From YC2-FULL-38-9 sp964629635 (lineage in GTDB: Bacteria > Patescibacteriota > Microgenomatia > UBA1406 > GWC2-37-13): DNA of 64,000 nt. The notes below the pieces were generated by a model. That model had not been told where the DNA came from. It did not search any database and saw only the letters and a list, made by a program, of their open reading frames with translations. The first letter of the stretch is position 1, and every line of letters starts with the position of its first letter. Shown one piece after another: positions 15,567 to 24,378 of the stretch. Both the position numbers and the translations under genes were made by a program. The stretch is from positions 1-64,000 of the forward strand of contig CAZVQS010000002.1 in NCBI GenBank assembly GCA_964629635.1. The letters run 5' to 3'.

Positions 15567-16064
15567 ATGTTAAGACCAGTCATCGGTTTAATCCTATTTT
15601 CCCTTGTATTTATCGGTGGAGCCTATTTTGTTCTGAGCGCGGGAAACGGAACGGACGCCGATACGGTTTCCTATTCATCCTCCGACCGGCAGAAGCCCGT
15701 AGCTGCGACGGAGAAACTGTTTTATAACGTGGGAAAAATGAAAGTCTCGGAAACGGCAGTACGTGATTTCAGAATCGCAAACAAGGGGGATAAACCGCTC
15801 CAGTTGTCGGACATATCAACGAGCTGCGGCTGCACGACCGCGCAGTTAATTCTGAAGGACTTCAAGAGCAAACCGTTCAGCATGCATACGAAAAGCGGAT
15901 ATGTGACGCAGATCGGACCCGGGGAAAGCGCGACCGTCAGGATATCCTATATGCCCTTTACTATGCCCGTGTATGGAGCGGTTGAACGGGAGGCGTATGT
16001 AAAGACAAACGACCCTCTCAATCCCAGACTCGTATTCACCATTAAAGCATTTGTCGAAAAATGA
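15567..16064 (+). CDS. DUF1573-domain exported protein
   Basis: A 165-residue protein with an N-terminal anchor (residues 5-26). The DUF1573 immunoglobulin-like domain shows DFRIANKGDKPLQLSDI, STSCGCTT and the late VKTNDPLNPR. The CGC motif is typical and may be a redox or metal-binding site. The gene overlaps ccdA by four bases, so the pair is probably translated together. In this context it likely serves thiol or copper handling outside the membrane. Confidence 0.85.
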   Translation: MLRPVIGLILFSLVFIGGAYFVLSAGNGTDADTVSYSSSDRQKPVAATEKLFYNVGKMKVSETAVRDFRIANKGDKPLQLSDISTSCGCTTAQLILKDFKSKPFSMHTKSGYVTQIGPGESATVRISYMPFTMPVYGAVEREAYVKTNDPLNPRLVFTIKAFVEK

Positions 16065-16888
16065 GCAGCGAATTCCTGTTCGGCGTATCCCTGACCGCGT
16101 CATTTCTGGCGGGTGTTCTTGCCCTGTTTGCGCCCTGCTGCATAACGTTCCTGTTTCCCTCGTATCTCGGCACCGTTTTCCGTGACGGAAAAAAAGTCGC
16201 GCTCTATACGCTGGTTTTCGCCCTCGGGCTTTCGTTCATCCTGATTCCGGTAGCGCTGGGGTTCCGTTTTGTCATATATTTCCTTGATACCTACCACAAG
16301 CAGATATATTATGCCGGAGGCTTCTTCCTCATGTTCATGGGCCTCATGACTTTAAAACCAATATTCCATCTTCCGCAGATATTCCATATGGAGCCTAAAA
16401 TGGGAAAACGGGTGAATGCGGGATCGGTTTTCGGATTGGGACTCATGTCGGGGCTTACTTCCTCCTGCTGCGCGCCGGTTCTATTCGCTGCGGTCACTTT
16501 AACGACTCTTTCACCGACACTCCTGCAGGCGGCCGTTGTCTCTTTCGCATATGTGCTGGGCATCGTATTCCCCTTATTCTTTTTGTCTCTCGGGTACCAA
16601 GACGTATCACGCCGGCTCTCCGGGGGGAACAGGCAGAAGCTCTATACCGTGCTCAAATATATGGGCGCATTCGTGTTCATCGTATCCGGGATTCTTATCG
16701 TTATATCCAATTATCTGGATAGAATCCAGATGAATCAGATGGAGGAGTATGGACGGAGCATCCGGCAGACCGTCCTTGAAGCAGGACAACTGTTCCGGAA
16801 TCCGGTCCTTGATATTGCCGTGTTTTTAACTCTCCTCATCCTGTTTTACATAACCGCGAATTATTTCCGTAAATCCGATAACGTATAA
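16061..16888 (+). CDS. ccdA: CcdA/DsbD-type thiol-disulfide transporter
   Basis: A 275-residue polytopic protein of the CcdA family. LFAPCCITFLFPS carries a Cys pair in the first helix, and GLTSSCCAPVLFA a second Cys pair in the pseudo-repeated fourth helix. An extra C-terminal helix pair extends it beyond the usual six. It passes electrons from cytoplasmic thioredoxin to extracytoplasmic thiol proteins. It is coupled to DUF1573 upstream, and the promoter of the two-component genes overlaps its stop codon. Confidence 0.85.
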   Translation: MSSEFLFGVSLTASFLAGVLALFAPCCITFLFPSYLGTVFRDGKKVALYTLVFALGLSFILIPVALGFRFVIYFLDTYHKQIYYAGGFFLMFMGLMTLKPIFHLPQIFHMEPKMGKRVNAGSVFGLGLMSGLTSSCCAPVLFAAVTLTTLSPTLLQAAVVSFAYVLGIVFPLFFLSLGYQDVSRRLSGGNRQKLYTVLKYMGAFVFIVSGILIVISNYLDRIQMNQMEEYGRSIRQTVLEAGQLFRNPVLDIAVFLTLLILFYITANYFRKSDNV

Positions 16889-16889
16889 T
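16884..16889 (+). promoter_or_regulatory. -10 box inside ccdA end, leaderless start of response regulator
   Basis: TATAAT overlaps the ccdA stop codon (16886-16888) and lies exactly six bases before ATG 16896. Confidence 0.55.
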
Positions 16890-16895
16890 GTTGTC

Positions 16896-17579
16896 ATGAG
16901 AATACTGCTTGTGGAAGACGAAAAACGCCTTTCGCAGTACATAAAAAAAGGGCTGACCGAGCATGGATTTGCCGTCGACACCGTATATGACGGAACAGAA
17001 GGTCTGTATCTTGCCCGGGAAGAAGCGTACGACCTCATCATCCTGGATGTGATGCTCCCGAAGATGAGCGGCATGGATGTGTGCAAAAACTTAAGAAAAG
17101 GGAACACGAGCACTCCGGTAATCATGCTGACCGCACTAAGTGAGACGGAAGACAAGATAGAAGGGTTGGATTGCGGAGCGGACGATTATCTGACGAAACC
17201 GTTTGTTTTCGGCGAACTGCGTGCGCGGATCAACGCGCTCCTCAGACGCAGCTACCGCCAGACCACCAACACCCTCAGTATCGCGGATCTTGAAATCGAT
17301 CCCGCGAAACATACCGCGAATCGTGAGGGCAAACCGTTGCGTCTTACGCCGAAGGAATTCTCGATACTGGAACTTCTGTTGAGGAGAAAACATGAAGTTG
17401 TCACCCGCACCCAGATCATCGAACACGTGTGGGATTACAATTTCGAGAGCATGTCCAATGTGGTTGACGTGTTCATGGGCGCTTTGCGCAGGAAGATCGA
17501 CAAGGACCGCAAAACCAAACTTATCAGGACAGTGCACGGTGTCGGTTACACCATAACGGACAAGGAGGAGCTGCCGTGA
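16896..17579 (+). CDS. OmpR-family response regulator
   Basis: A 227-residue regulator. The receiver domain has the acidic pair ED (8-9), phospho-acceptor Asp51 in IILDVMLP, the switch Thr in MLTAL, and Lys in YLTKPF. The winged-helix output domain ends with RRKIDK and IRTVHGVGYTI. It is followed by a histidine kinase gene sharing the GTGA overlap, then by three copper-protein genes, so a CusR/CopR-like role is inferred from context. Confidence 0.93.
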   Translation: MRILLVEDEKRLSQYIKKGLTEHGFAVDTVYDGTEGLYLAREEAYDLIILDVMLPKMSGMDVCKNLRKGNTSTPVIMLTALSETEDKIEGLDCGADDYLTKPFVFGELRARINALLRRSYRQTTNTLSIADLEIDPAKHTANREGKPLRLTPKEFSILELLLRRKHEVVTRTQIIEHVWDYNFESMSNVVDVFMGALRRKIDKDRKTKLIRTVHGVGYTITDKEELP

Positions 17580-18577
17580 AAAACCTGTTCAGGACATTGC
17601 GTGTACGGCTCCTTGCATGGTATATCGCAAGCCTTGCGGTTCTGGGCGTATTCATCATAGAAACGATACACATCATCCAGTACCGCTACAGTGTGGAGCT
17701 TATCGTACTGCTTTTTTTCATTCTTGCGGCAGTCGGATCGCTTATCATATACCGGTTTACCGGATCCCTGTCGCGGCTGTCGTCCCAGATACGGCAGATT
17801 AACAGCAGGAATCTCGACAAGCGCATAACAGCGGGAAAAGGGGATGATGAGATCGGCGAACTCGCATCATCCTTCAACGGACTGCTTGACCGGCTGGATA
17901 CGGCCTTCCGGAGGGAGCGGCAGTTCATCGCGGACGTCGCACACGAGATGAAAACACCCATAGCAACGCTGCGCAGTTCGTTTGAAGTTACGCTTCAGAA
18001 AGAGCGTACGAACGATGAGTATAGAAAAATCATCCGCGAATCCATCAGGGAAACGGAACGGATCACCAATACCCTTAAAGACGTGCTTGATCTGGCCTGG
18101 TCAGAAGTGCCCCACGAAAAGAGCAGGTCGCGTTTCGATTTGTCCCAGCTGGTTGAGGAGCTTGCGGAAATCGCGGAAAAGCTCGGTACGGTTAAAAGGG
18201 TGAAGGTCGCCTGGAGCATCGCGCCCGGCGTTTTCATGCACGGATTCAGGGAACGGCTCGGGAGGGCTATTCTTAACATACTCGACAACGCGGTCAAGTA
18301 CTCGGACACGGGCGGCCAGGTCCATATAGCGCTTGAACGGGAAAAGGAAAAGGCCATAATCAGCGTGAAGGATAACGGCCAGGGTATACGGGAAGAGGAA
18401 ATAGGGCACATATTCGACCGGTTCTACCGCGGATCGAAAACAGACAAGGAATTCGGGGCAGGCCTCGGGCTTGCGATTTCAAAATCAACGGTCGATATCC
18501 ATAAAGGGACGATACGTGTCGTAAGCCGGCCCGGTAAGGAAACGGTATTCTTCATCATCCTTCCGGTGGAATCATGA
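17576..18577 (+). CDS. sensor histidine kinase
   Basis: A 333-residue kinase starting with GTG, overlapping the regulator's stop. It has two membrane segments (about 15-33 and 42-62) with almost no extracytoplasmic loop. A HAMP-like linker, the H box VAHEMKTPIA, N box NILDNAVKYS, G1 VKDNGQGI, F box FDRFYRG and G2 GAGLGLAIS follow. The near absence of a sensor loop suggests that the signal is read within the membrane or through a partner rather than by a periplasmic domain. Confidence 0.93.
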   Translation: MKNLFRTLRVRLLAWYIASLAVLGVFIIETIHIIQYRYSVELIVLLFFILAAVGSLIIYRFTGSLSRLSSQIRQINSRNLDKRITAGKGDDEIGELASSFNGLLDRLDTAFRRERQFIADVAHEMKTPIATLRSSFEVTLQKERTNDEYRKIIRESIRETERITNTLKDVLDLAWSEVPHEKSRSRFDLSQLVEELAEIAEKLGTVKRVKVAWSIAPGVFMHGFRERLGRAILNILDNAVKYSDTGGQVHIALEREKEKAIISVKDNGQGIREEEIGHIFDRFYRGSKTDKEFGAGLGLAISKSTVDIHKGTIRVVSRPGKETVFFIILPVES

Positions 18578-18605
18578 GCATCTTCACAATATCTTAATAA
18601 TGCGT

Positions 18606-18632
18606 TTGATACCATTTAAATCAGGTTAGTAT
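18606..18632 (+). promoter_or_regulatory. possible promoter of the copper-protein genes
   Basis: TTGATA (18606-18611) and TAGTAT (18627-18632) are separated by 15 bases, 14 bases before ATG 18647. A weak match, but the 69-base gap after the kinase gene has room for regulation. Confidence 0.3.
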
Positions 18633-18646
18633 TTTGACCATTCATA

Positions 18647-20503
18647 ATGAACAAAGCCACCATAAACATAAAAGGGATGCATTGCCGTTCATGCGAAATA
18701 CTCGTGGAAGACGAGCTTCTTAAGGTGAAGGGAATAGAAAAAGCGCAGGTGAGCGAAAAAGAAGGAGTTGCCTGCGTGTATTATCAGGGCATACTTGACC
18801 ACGGAGAAGTGAAGAAAGCAGTGCGCAAGGCAGGGTACGAAATCGGCATGAAGGACAGACTCCCGTTATTTTCAAAACGGATCCGCGATTACCAGGAGCT
18901 CGGATACGCGTTTCTGGTTCTTGTGCTTCTGTATCTCATCGGTAATGAATTGGGATTATTCGGGCTGGCGATGAAAACGGGCGGAAGTTACGGAAGCCTG
19001 CCTGTTGTGTTTCTTGTGGGACTGACCGCAGGAATATCGACGTGCATGGCGCTGGTCGGCGGTTTGGTTCTTGCGGTCTCGGCCCGCTTTTCGGAAACAT
19101 ATACCGATGCCTCGCCTGTTGAAAAATTCCGTCCGCACCTGCTTTTTAATGCGGGAAGAATAGTTTCCTTTTTCGCGCTTGGCGGAGTCATGGGTTATGC
19201 GGGATCATTGTTTTCCCTTTCATCAACCACGCTTGGAATACTGACCATACTGGTCGGGGCGGTCATGCTGGTTTTGGGACTGCAGCTTACCGATATCTTT
19301 CCCCGGCTCAAGGGTTTCCAGATTACCCTCCCCAAATCGATAGCCAATATGTTCGGTATCCGTGACCAAGCACAACAGGAATACAGCGACAAAAATGCAT
19401 TCATGATGGGTGCGCTAACCTTTTTTCTGCCGTGCGGATTCACCCAGGCAATGCAGCTTTTTGCCATTTCAAGCGGCAGTCCGGTCACGGGAGCTTTGAC
19501 AATGGGCGTCTTCGCGCTGGGTACCGCGCCGGGTTTGCTCGGGATCGGCGGATTGACGTCCCTGATAAAAGGGGCTTTCGCGAAACCGTTTTTCAAGTTT
19601 GCGGGACTGGTTGTCGTGGCGCTTGCGTTTTTCAACATATCAAACGGCATGAACCTGAGCGGCATAAACGTTAACGCAATACTGACCGACTACCAGGCAA
19701 AACAGCAGACTGTGGATGATCCGAACGTTACCGTCGAAAACGGAGTGCAGATCGTGAAGATGACTCAGGACGGAGGAGGGTATACGCCCAACAGTTTTAC
19801 CATCAGGAAAAGCATGCCGGTAAAGTGGATAGTCACATCAACGGATCCATATACCTGTGCGTCAAGCATAATCTCGTCAAAGCTGGGTATCAGGGCAAAT
19901 CTGAAAGAGGGGGAGAATGTTTTCGAGTTCACTCCGGATGAGGCGGGAACGATACGGTTCACCTGCAGCATGGGAATGTACAGCGGAACATTCAATGTGG
20001 TGGACGAAGGGGTGGGCACGAATGAAACGGATGTCACGGCTGCGCAAACTGCGGTTCCTGCGTCCGCCGATACGGCGCCGCCCGCTTCATGCGGGGGAGC
20101 TCCGGCTAATTCAGCTGCGTCAGGCGCTTCATGTTCCGGAGGCGCATGCGGGTGCGGACAGATTCCCCAGAAGAAGGCGGAAGTGGAATCCGACGATACT
20201 CCGCCGGCACCGGCCGAACAGTCGGGAAACGTGCAGATCATCAAAGCGACCTATTCAAACGGCGAGGATGTCCAGCCGACCCGTTTTACCGTAAAAGCAG
20301 GCACGCCGGTGCAGTTTGACATTGAAGCGAAGGACGACGGGTTCGGCTGCATGGGCAGCATCATGATCCCCGGCCTTTACAATGACGCGAAGGGGTTCGA
20401 AAAGGGGAAGACTACCACGTTATCGTTCACTCCGGAGAAACCCGGATCGTATCTCATCACGTGTGCGATGGGTGTTCCGAGGGGGACGTTAATAGTCGAA
20501 TAA
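18647..20503 (+). CDS. HMA-SafE/UreH-like membrane-double cupredoxin fusion
   Basis: A 618-residue protein. Residues 1-68 are a heavy-metal-associated domain (IKGMHCRSCEI). Residues 88-345 are a sulfite-exporter/UreH-like polytopic domain that includes FFLPCGFTQAMQLF. Two cupredoxin-like domains follow (about 355-455 and 520-618), each with a Cys and a closing FTCSMG or ITCAMG motif that can form a copper site. Between them is a Cys/Ser/Ala-rich linker with CSGGACGCG. All parts suit copper capture and transfer across the membrane. It precedes the CopZ-like and CopA genes on the same strand. Confidence 0.85.
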   Translation: MNKATINIKGMHCRSCEILVEDELLKVKGIEKAQVSEKEGVACVYYQGILDHGEVKKAVRKAGYEIGMKDRLPLFSKRIRDYQELGYAFLVLVLLYLIGNELGLFGLAMKTGGSYGSLPVVFLVGLTAGISTCMALVGGLVLAVSARFSETYTDASPVEKFRPHLLFNAGRIVSFFALGGVMGYAGSLFSLSSTTLGILTILVGAVMLVLGLQLTDIFPRLKGFQITLPKSIANMFGIRDQAQQEYSDKNAFMMGALTFFLPCGFTQAMQLFAISSGSPVTGALTMGVFALGTAPGLLGIGGLTSLIKGAFAKPFFKFAGLVVVALAFFNISNGMNLSGINVNAILTDYQAKQQTVDDPNVTVENGVQIVKMTQDGGGYTPNSFTIRKSMPVKWIVTSTDPYTCASSIISSKLGIRANLKEGENVFEFTPDEAGTIRFTCSMGMYSGTFNVVDEGVGTNETDVTAAQTAVPASADTAPPASCGGAPANSAASGASCSGGACGCGQIPQKKAEVESDDTPPAPAEQSGNVQIIKATYSNGEDVQPTRFTVKAGTPVQFDIEAKDDGFGCMGSIMIPGLYNDAKGFEKGKTTTLSFTPEKPGSYLITCAMGVPRGTLIVE

Positions 20504-20542
20504 GGGGACGGCGAGTAGTTTTACAAATCATTTACCAGACCT

Positions 20543-20752
20543 ATGAAAACGGTATTCCAGATTTCAGGTATGACGTGTTCCGCGTGCGAACGGGTAGTTG
20601 CCGGCAGGTTAAAAAAGATTGAAAGCGTGAAAAATGCAACAGTCCAGTTGAAAACGCAGCAGGCACAGGTGGAATCGGAAAACGCGCTAACGAAAGAAGA
20701 TGCGGTTGAGGCGCTTAAAGGAACCCACTACACGGTAGTTAGCATTTTATAA
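20543..20752 (+). CDS. CopZ-like copper chaperone (HMA domain)
   Basis: A 69-residue single HMA domain with FQISGMTCSACER. It is the usual size for a CopZ-type metallochaperone that delivers Cu(I) to the adjacent P-type ATPase. The spacing is 39 bases from the fusion gene and seven bases to CopA, consistent with one transcript. Confidence 0.88.
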   Translation: MKTVFQISGMTCSACERVVAGRLKKIESVKNATVQLKTQQAQVESENALTKEDAVEALKGTHYTVVSIL

Positions 20753-20759
20753 CGAAGAC

Positions 20760-23700
20760 ATGAAGAAACATCTCGAACTCAACATCAAAGGAATGCATTG
20801 CTCATCGTGCGAGATCGTTACAAAGGAAGAGCTGTCCGCGCTCCCGGGTATTTCCGATATATCGATCGACCATAAAAGCGGGAAAGGGTCTCTGGTGCTG
20901 GATACCGCACAGAATACCGAACAGGACGTGCTTGATGCGGTTTCGAGAGCGGGTTATTCCGCAGGCATATCGCATTCGATGGAAATGCAGGATGAAACGG
21001 CGCGTGTTGCCGCGCCAGCCGGCGAAAAATTTCCGGTACGGATCAAGCTGCAGACCCATGTTACCGCCGAAGGAGAGATGAAGGAAGGAAGCGACGGGAA
21101 GATATCGTTTGAAGGAAAAATAGACCAGAAAAGGGACATGGAGTTTTATGTTCCCGAAGGTAAGGAAAAAGATACGCAGGAGTACGTGCACAGTCTCGCA
21201 AAATCGCAGAATTTCCTCAACCTCGTTGAGGGAATGGGAAACAAGGATATCAAAACGGAAACGGCAAAACAAACCGAAACGGCACACCCAAACGGGTCAA
21301 AGCGCGTCGGGCTTTCCCTTTCCGGCATGCACTGCACCTCCTGCGCACTCATCATCGAGAAATCCCTGAAGAAAACGCCGGGCGTCAGTCAGGCGAACGT
21401 CAATTTCGCGGCGGAAAAGGCGTCCGTCGTGTATGACGAATCCGCCGTGGATACCAACAGGCTTATCGATGCGGTGAAGAAAACGGGATACTCCGCAACC
21501 GTGATCGACGAAAAGGATACGGAGTTTGAAACGCGTAAACGGAAGTCCGAGATACAGGGCATGTTCCGCAAGTTTATTGCAAGCTTGTTATTGAGCCTGC
21601 CCATGCTGTATTTCATGATATTTGATTTTCTCCCGTGGTTTCCCGGCGCAAAGCTTCTGCTTCCGTATGTCGGAATCATATCCCTTATCCTGAGTACCCC
21701 GGTCCAGTTCATCATCGGCAAAGGTTTTTACAAGGGAATGTGGTCGGCGCTCCGCATGAAGACGTTCAACATGGATTCCCTAATCGCGATCGGCACGTCG
21801 GTCGCGTATTTCTACAGTTTCTTCAATTTCATCAATTACTGGGTTGTGAATAAATCCCTCATCGGACTGGGAGGAGAGAAGATACCGGAGCTGTATTTCG
21901 AGACAGCGGCATTCCTTATCACCTTCGTAATTCTCGGCAAGTGGCTTGAAGCGCAGGCAAAAGGGCGCACCTCGGACGCGATCAAGAAACTCATGGGGCT
22001 CCAGGCGAAGACCGCACGGGTCGTACGCAACGGCGAAACTCTTGATCTGCCCATCGACCAGGTAGTACACAACGACATCATCATGGTGCGGCCGGGCGAA
22101 AAAGTGCCGGTCGACGGCATCATCACGAAAGGATCCTCATCCGTTGACGAATCCATGATCACGGGCGAAAGCCTGCCGGTCGAAAAGCACACAAACGATA
22201 CGGTTGTCGGCGGCACCATGAACAAAACCGGAAGTTTCCAGTTCAAGGCGACACGGATCGGAGCGGAAACTACCTTAGCCCAGATCATCCGCCTGGTTGA
22301 GGAAGCGCAGGGATCCAAAGCGCCCATCCAGGATTTCGCGGACCGGATTTCGGCATATTTCGTGCCGGCGGTCATTGTCATAGCCATACTGACATTCGGC
22401 GCCTGGTTTGTGTTCCTTGGCGCATCGCTTTCGTTTTCGCTCATGGCATTCACCGCAGTCATTGTGATCGCCTGCCCCTGTGCGCTTGGGCTGGCGACCC
22501 CGACCGCCATCATGGTGGGTACGGGCAAGGGTGCGGAGTACGGCATGCTCATCAAGGGCGGAGAACCCCTCGAGGCGGCAAACAAAGTGAACGCCATCGT
22601 GTTTGACAAGACCGGCACCCTCACGAAAGGAAAACCTGAAGTGACGGACGTCTTGAGTTTCCGCGAACTTGACGAGGATGAAGTCATTGCGGTTGCCGCG
22701 TCCCTTGAAAAGCAGTCGGAACATCCGCTTGCCGAGGCAATATACGGGTATGCGGATGAGGAAGGGATCGCGCTTCAGGATGTTGACGAATTCAAGGCGG
22801 TGCCCGGCCACGGGGTAAAAGGAACCATTAAAGGCATTGCGTACCATATCGGCAACAGGAAACTGATGAAAGATATCGGCCTTGATATCGGACGGGTTGA
22901 CCGGAAAATGGGCCGGCTTGAAGAACAGGGCAAAACCGTCATGGTCCTTTCGACCGCATCGGAAATACTCGGGCTTATTGCGGTTGCGGATACGGTCAAG
23001 GAAACGTCCCGCGAAGCGGTGGAGAATCTGAAAAAGCTCGGCATCGAGGTGTATATGATTACGGGAGACAACGAAAAGACAGCCAAAGCCATAGCCGGAC
23101 AAGTCGGTATCGCAAATGTGTTTGCGGAAGTCCTGCCGGAGGACAAGGCAATGCACGTGAAGCGGCTGCAGGACCAGGGGAAAAAAGTTGCGATGGTGGG
23201 TGACGGCATCAACGACGCTCCCGCGCTCGCCCAGGCGGATCTCGGGATCGCGATGGGATCGGGGACGGATGTGGCGATGGAAGCAGGCGGGATCGTGATC
23301 ATCAAAAACGACCTGCGGGATGTGGCAAACGCCATAGACCTCTCAAAGACCACCATGGACAAGATCAAACAGAATATGTTCTTTGCGCTCTTCTATAACG
23401 TGATGGGCATACCGGTTGCGGCGCGGGTGTTTGCGGGTTTAGGCCTGGTGCTCAAGCCGGAGCTTGCGGGACTGGCGATGGCATTGAGTTCCATATCGGT
23501 TGTCGCCAATTCGCTTCTTTTGCGGACATACCGGCCGGGTAAAAAGAATTACCTGTCTGCATATGCCCCCCTTATCATGGTGCTTTTGTTTTCGTTCCTG
23601 TTTTTCGAATTCGCACGGTTCAGCTCCAGCATGGCAACGGGAGGGGGCATGAACGTGAAGGCGGAAAAACAGACAGCGGGGTACGCCTCCGGCCTTCTGG

Positions 23701-24335
23701 AGGGAAACCGCACCAAGGTGAATTTCGCGGAAGGGAACCCGAAACTGTTCCTTGAAACGGAAGGTATCGACATGAACCGCCTGAAACCGAAGGAAGGTAC
23801 CGTAACGATCGGGGATAACGAAATGGTGCTCGGGTATGAGGAAGGCATGATGATGGTTGAGGAAGGATTGATAAAAGGACCGGGAAGCACGCTTTCCAAC
23901 TTTTTCGGGATCCCGGTCATCAAGGTAGCCGGAATCCTCGCGCCGACCGGCACGATCCTTGACTTTTACCATTTCGTCAATCGTACGACGTTCGCGCTTC
24001 TTGAGGAGCAGGGGAGAATCACCGGCATGAAAGGGCCGGACGGAAATCCTAAGCTGTTCTATACCGTAAACGGAAACATTCCCGGGAAGCTTGCCGGCAA
24101 GATCCCGGCAAACGGCTTCGCTCCGGTGTTTATCGGCGGAAAACCGTATAAGCCCGTATACATCGGCAAGCAGGAAGCGGACATGATGCTTGAGGAAAAG
24201 CTGTTCTCGAAAGAAGGCGATATACTCTCCGGCTTTTTCGGCAACGACGTGATCATATCGGGGATACTGCCGGAAACGAAAACGGCGCTTGATGCGGTCC
24301 ATTTCGTGGGGCCCGATTTTGAGCTTTCACCGTAA
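20760..24335 (+). CDS. copA: Cu(I)-exporting P1B ATPase with long C-terminal tail
   Basis: A 1191-residue ATPase. It has HMA1 (GMHCSSC, residues 11-17), a 100-residue polar linker, HMA2 (GMHCTSC), then the P1B core: TGES, the membrane CPC (ACPCALGLATPTA), DKTGTLTKG, SEHPLAEA with the HP motif, and GDGINDAPAL. The CPC site indicates monovalent copper or silver export. Normal CopA ends after its last helix pair, but here about 228 further residues (from 964) follow. That tail contains two related modules, around 1035-1075 (LSNFFG...VAGILAPTGTILDFYHFV) and 1144-1187 (LSGFFG...ISGILPETKTALDAVHFV). It is the last gene of the block, followed by a strong terminator. Confidence 0.93.
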   Translation: MKKHLELNIKGMHCSSCEIVTKEELSALPGISDISIDHKSGKGSLVLDTAQNTEQDVLDAVSRAGYSAGISHSMEMQDETARVAAPAGEKFPVRIKLQTHVTAEGEMKEGSDGKISFEGKIDQKRDMEFYVPEGKEKDTQEYVHSLAKSQNFLNLVEGMGNKDIKTETAKQTETAHPNGSKRVGLSLSGMHCTSCALIIEKSLKKTPGVSQANVNFAAEKASVVYDESAVDTNRLIDAVKKTGYSATVIDEKDTEFETRKRKSEIQGMFRKFIASLLLSLPMLYFMIFDFLPWFPGAKLLLPYVGIISLILSTPVQFIIGKGFYKGMWSALRMKTFNMDSLIAIGTSVAYFYSFFNFINYWVVNKSLIGLGGEKIPELYFETAAFLITFVILGKWLEAQAKGRTSDAIKKLMGLQAKTARVVRNGETLDLPIDQVVHNDIIMVRPGEKVPVDGIITKGSSSVDESMITGESLPVEKHTNDTVVGGTMNKTGSFQFKATRIGAETTLAQIIRLVEEAQGSKAPIQDFADRISAYFVPAVIVIAILTFGAWFVFLGASLSFSLMAFTAVIVIACPCALGLATPTAIMVGTGKGAEYGMLIKGGEPLEAANKVNAIVFDKTGTLTKGKPEVTDVLSFRELDEDEVIAVAASLEKQSEHPLAEAIYGYADEEGIALQDVDEFKAVPGHGVKGTIKGIAYHIGNRKLMKDIGLDIGRVDRKMGRLEEQGKTVMVLSTASEILGLIAVADTVKETSREAVENLKKLGIEVYMITGDNEKTAKAIAGQVGIANVFAEVLPEDKAMHVKRLQDQGKKVAMVGDGINDAPALAQADLGIAMGSGTDVAMEAGGIVIIKNDLRDVANAIDLSKTTMDKIKQNMFFALFYNVMGIPVAARVFAGLGLVLKPELAGLAMALSSISVVANSLLLRTYRPGKKNYLSAYAPLIMVLLFSFLFFEFARFSSSMATGGGMNVKAEKQTAGYASGLLEGNRTKVNFAEGNPKLFLETEGIDMNRLKPKEGTVTIGDNEMVLGYEEGMMMVEEGLIKGPGSTLSNFFGIPVIKVAGILAPTGTILDFYHFVNRTTFALLEEQGRITGMKGPDGNPKLFYTVNGNIPGKLAGKIPANGFAPVFIGGKPYKPVYIGKQEADMMLEEKLFSKEGDILSGFFGNDVIISGILPETKTALDAVHFVGPDFELSP

Positions 24336-24353
24336 GAAGAATAAAAACGAAAG

Positions 24354-24378
24354 AGCCTCCCTGCGGGGAGGCTTTTTT
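24354..24378 (+). terminator. rho-independent terminator after copA
   Basis: AGCCTCCC-TGCG-GGGAGGCT with a perfect 8-bp stem, then a T run to 24378. The T run overlaps the stop codon of the convergent AAA+ gene. Confidence 0.9.

Noticed and set aside
22275..24302. Long minus-strand frames opposite copA
   Set aside because: They are antisense to strongly conserved P-type ATPase motifs and have no family features.
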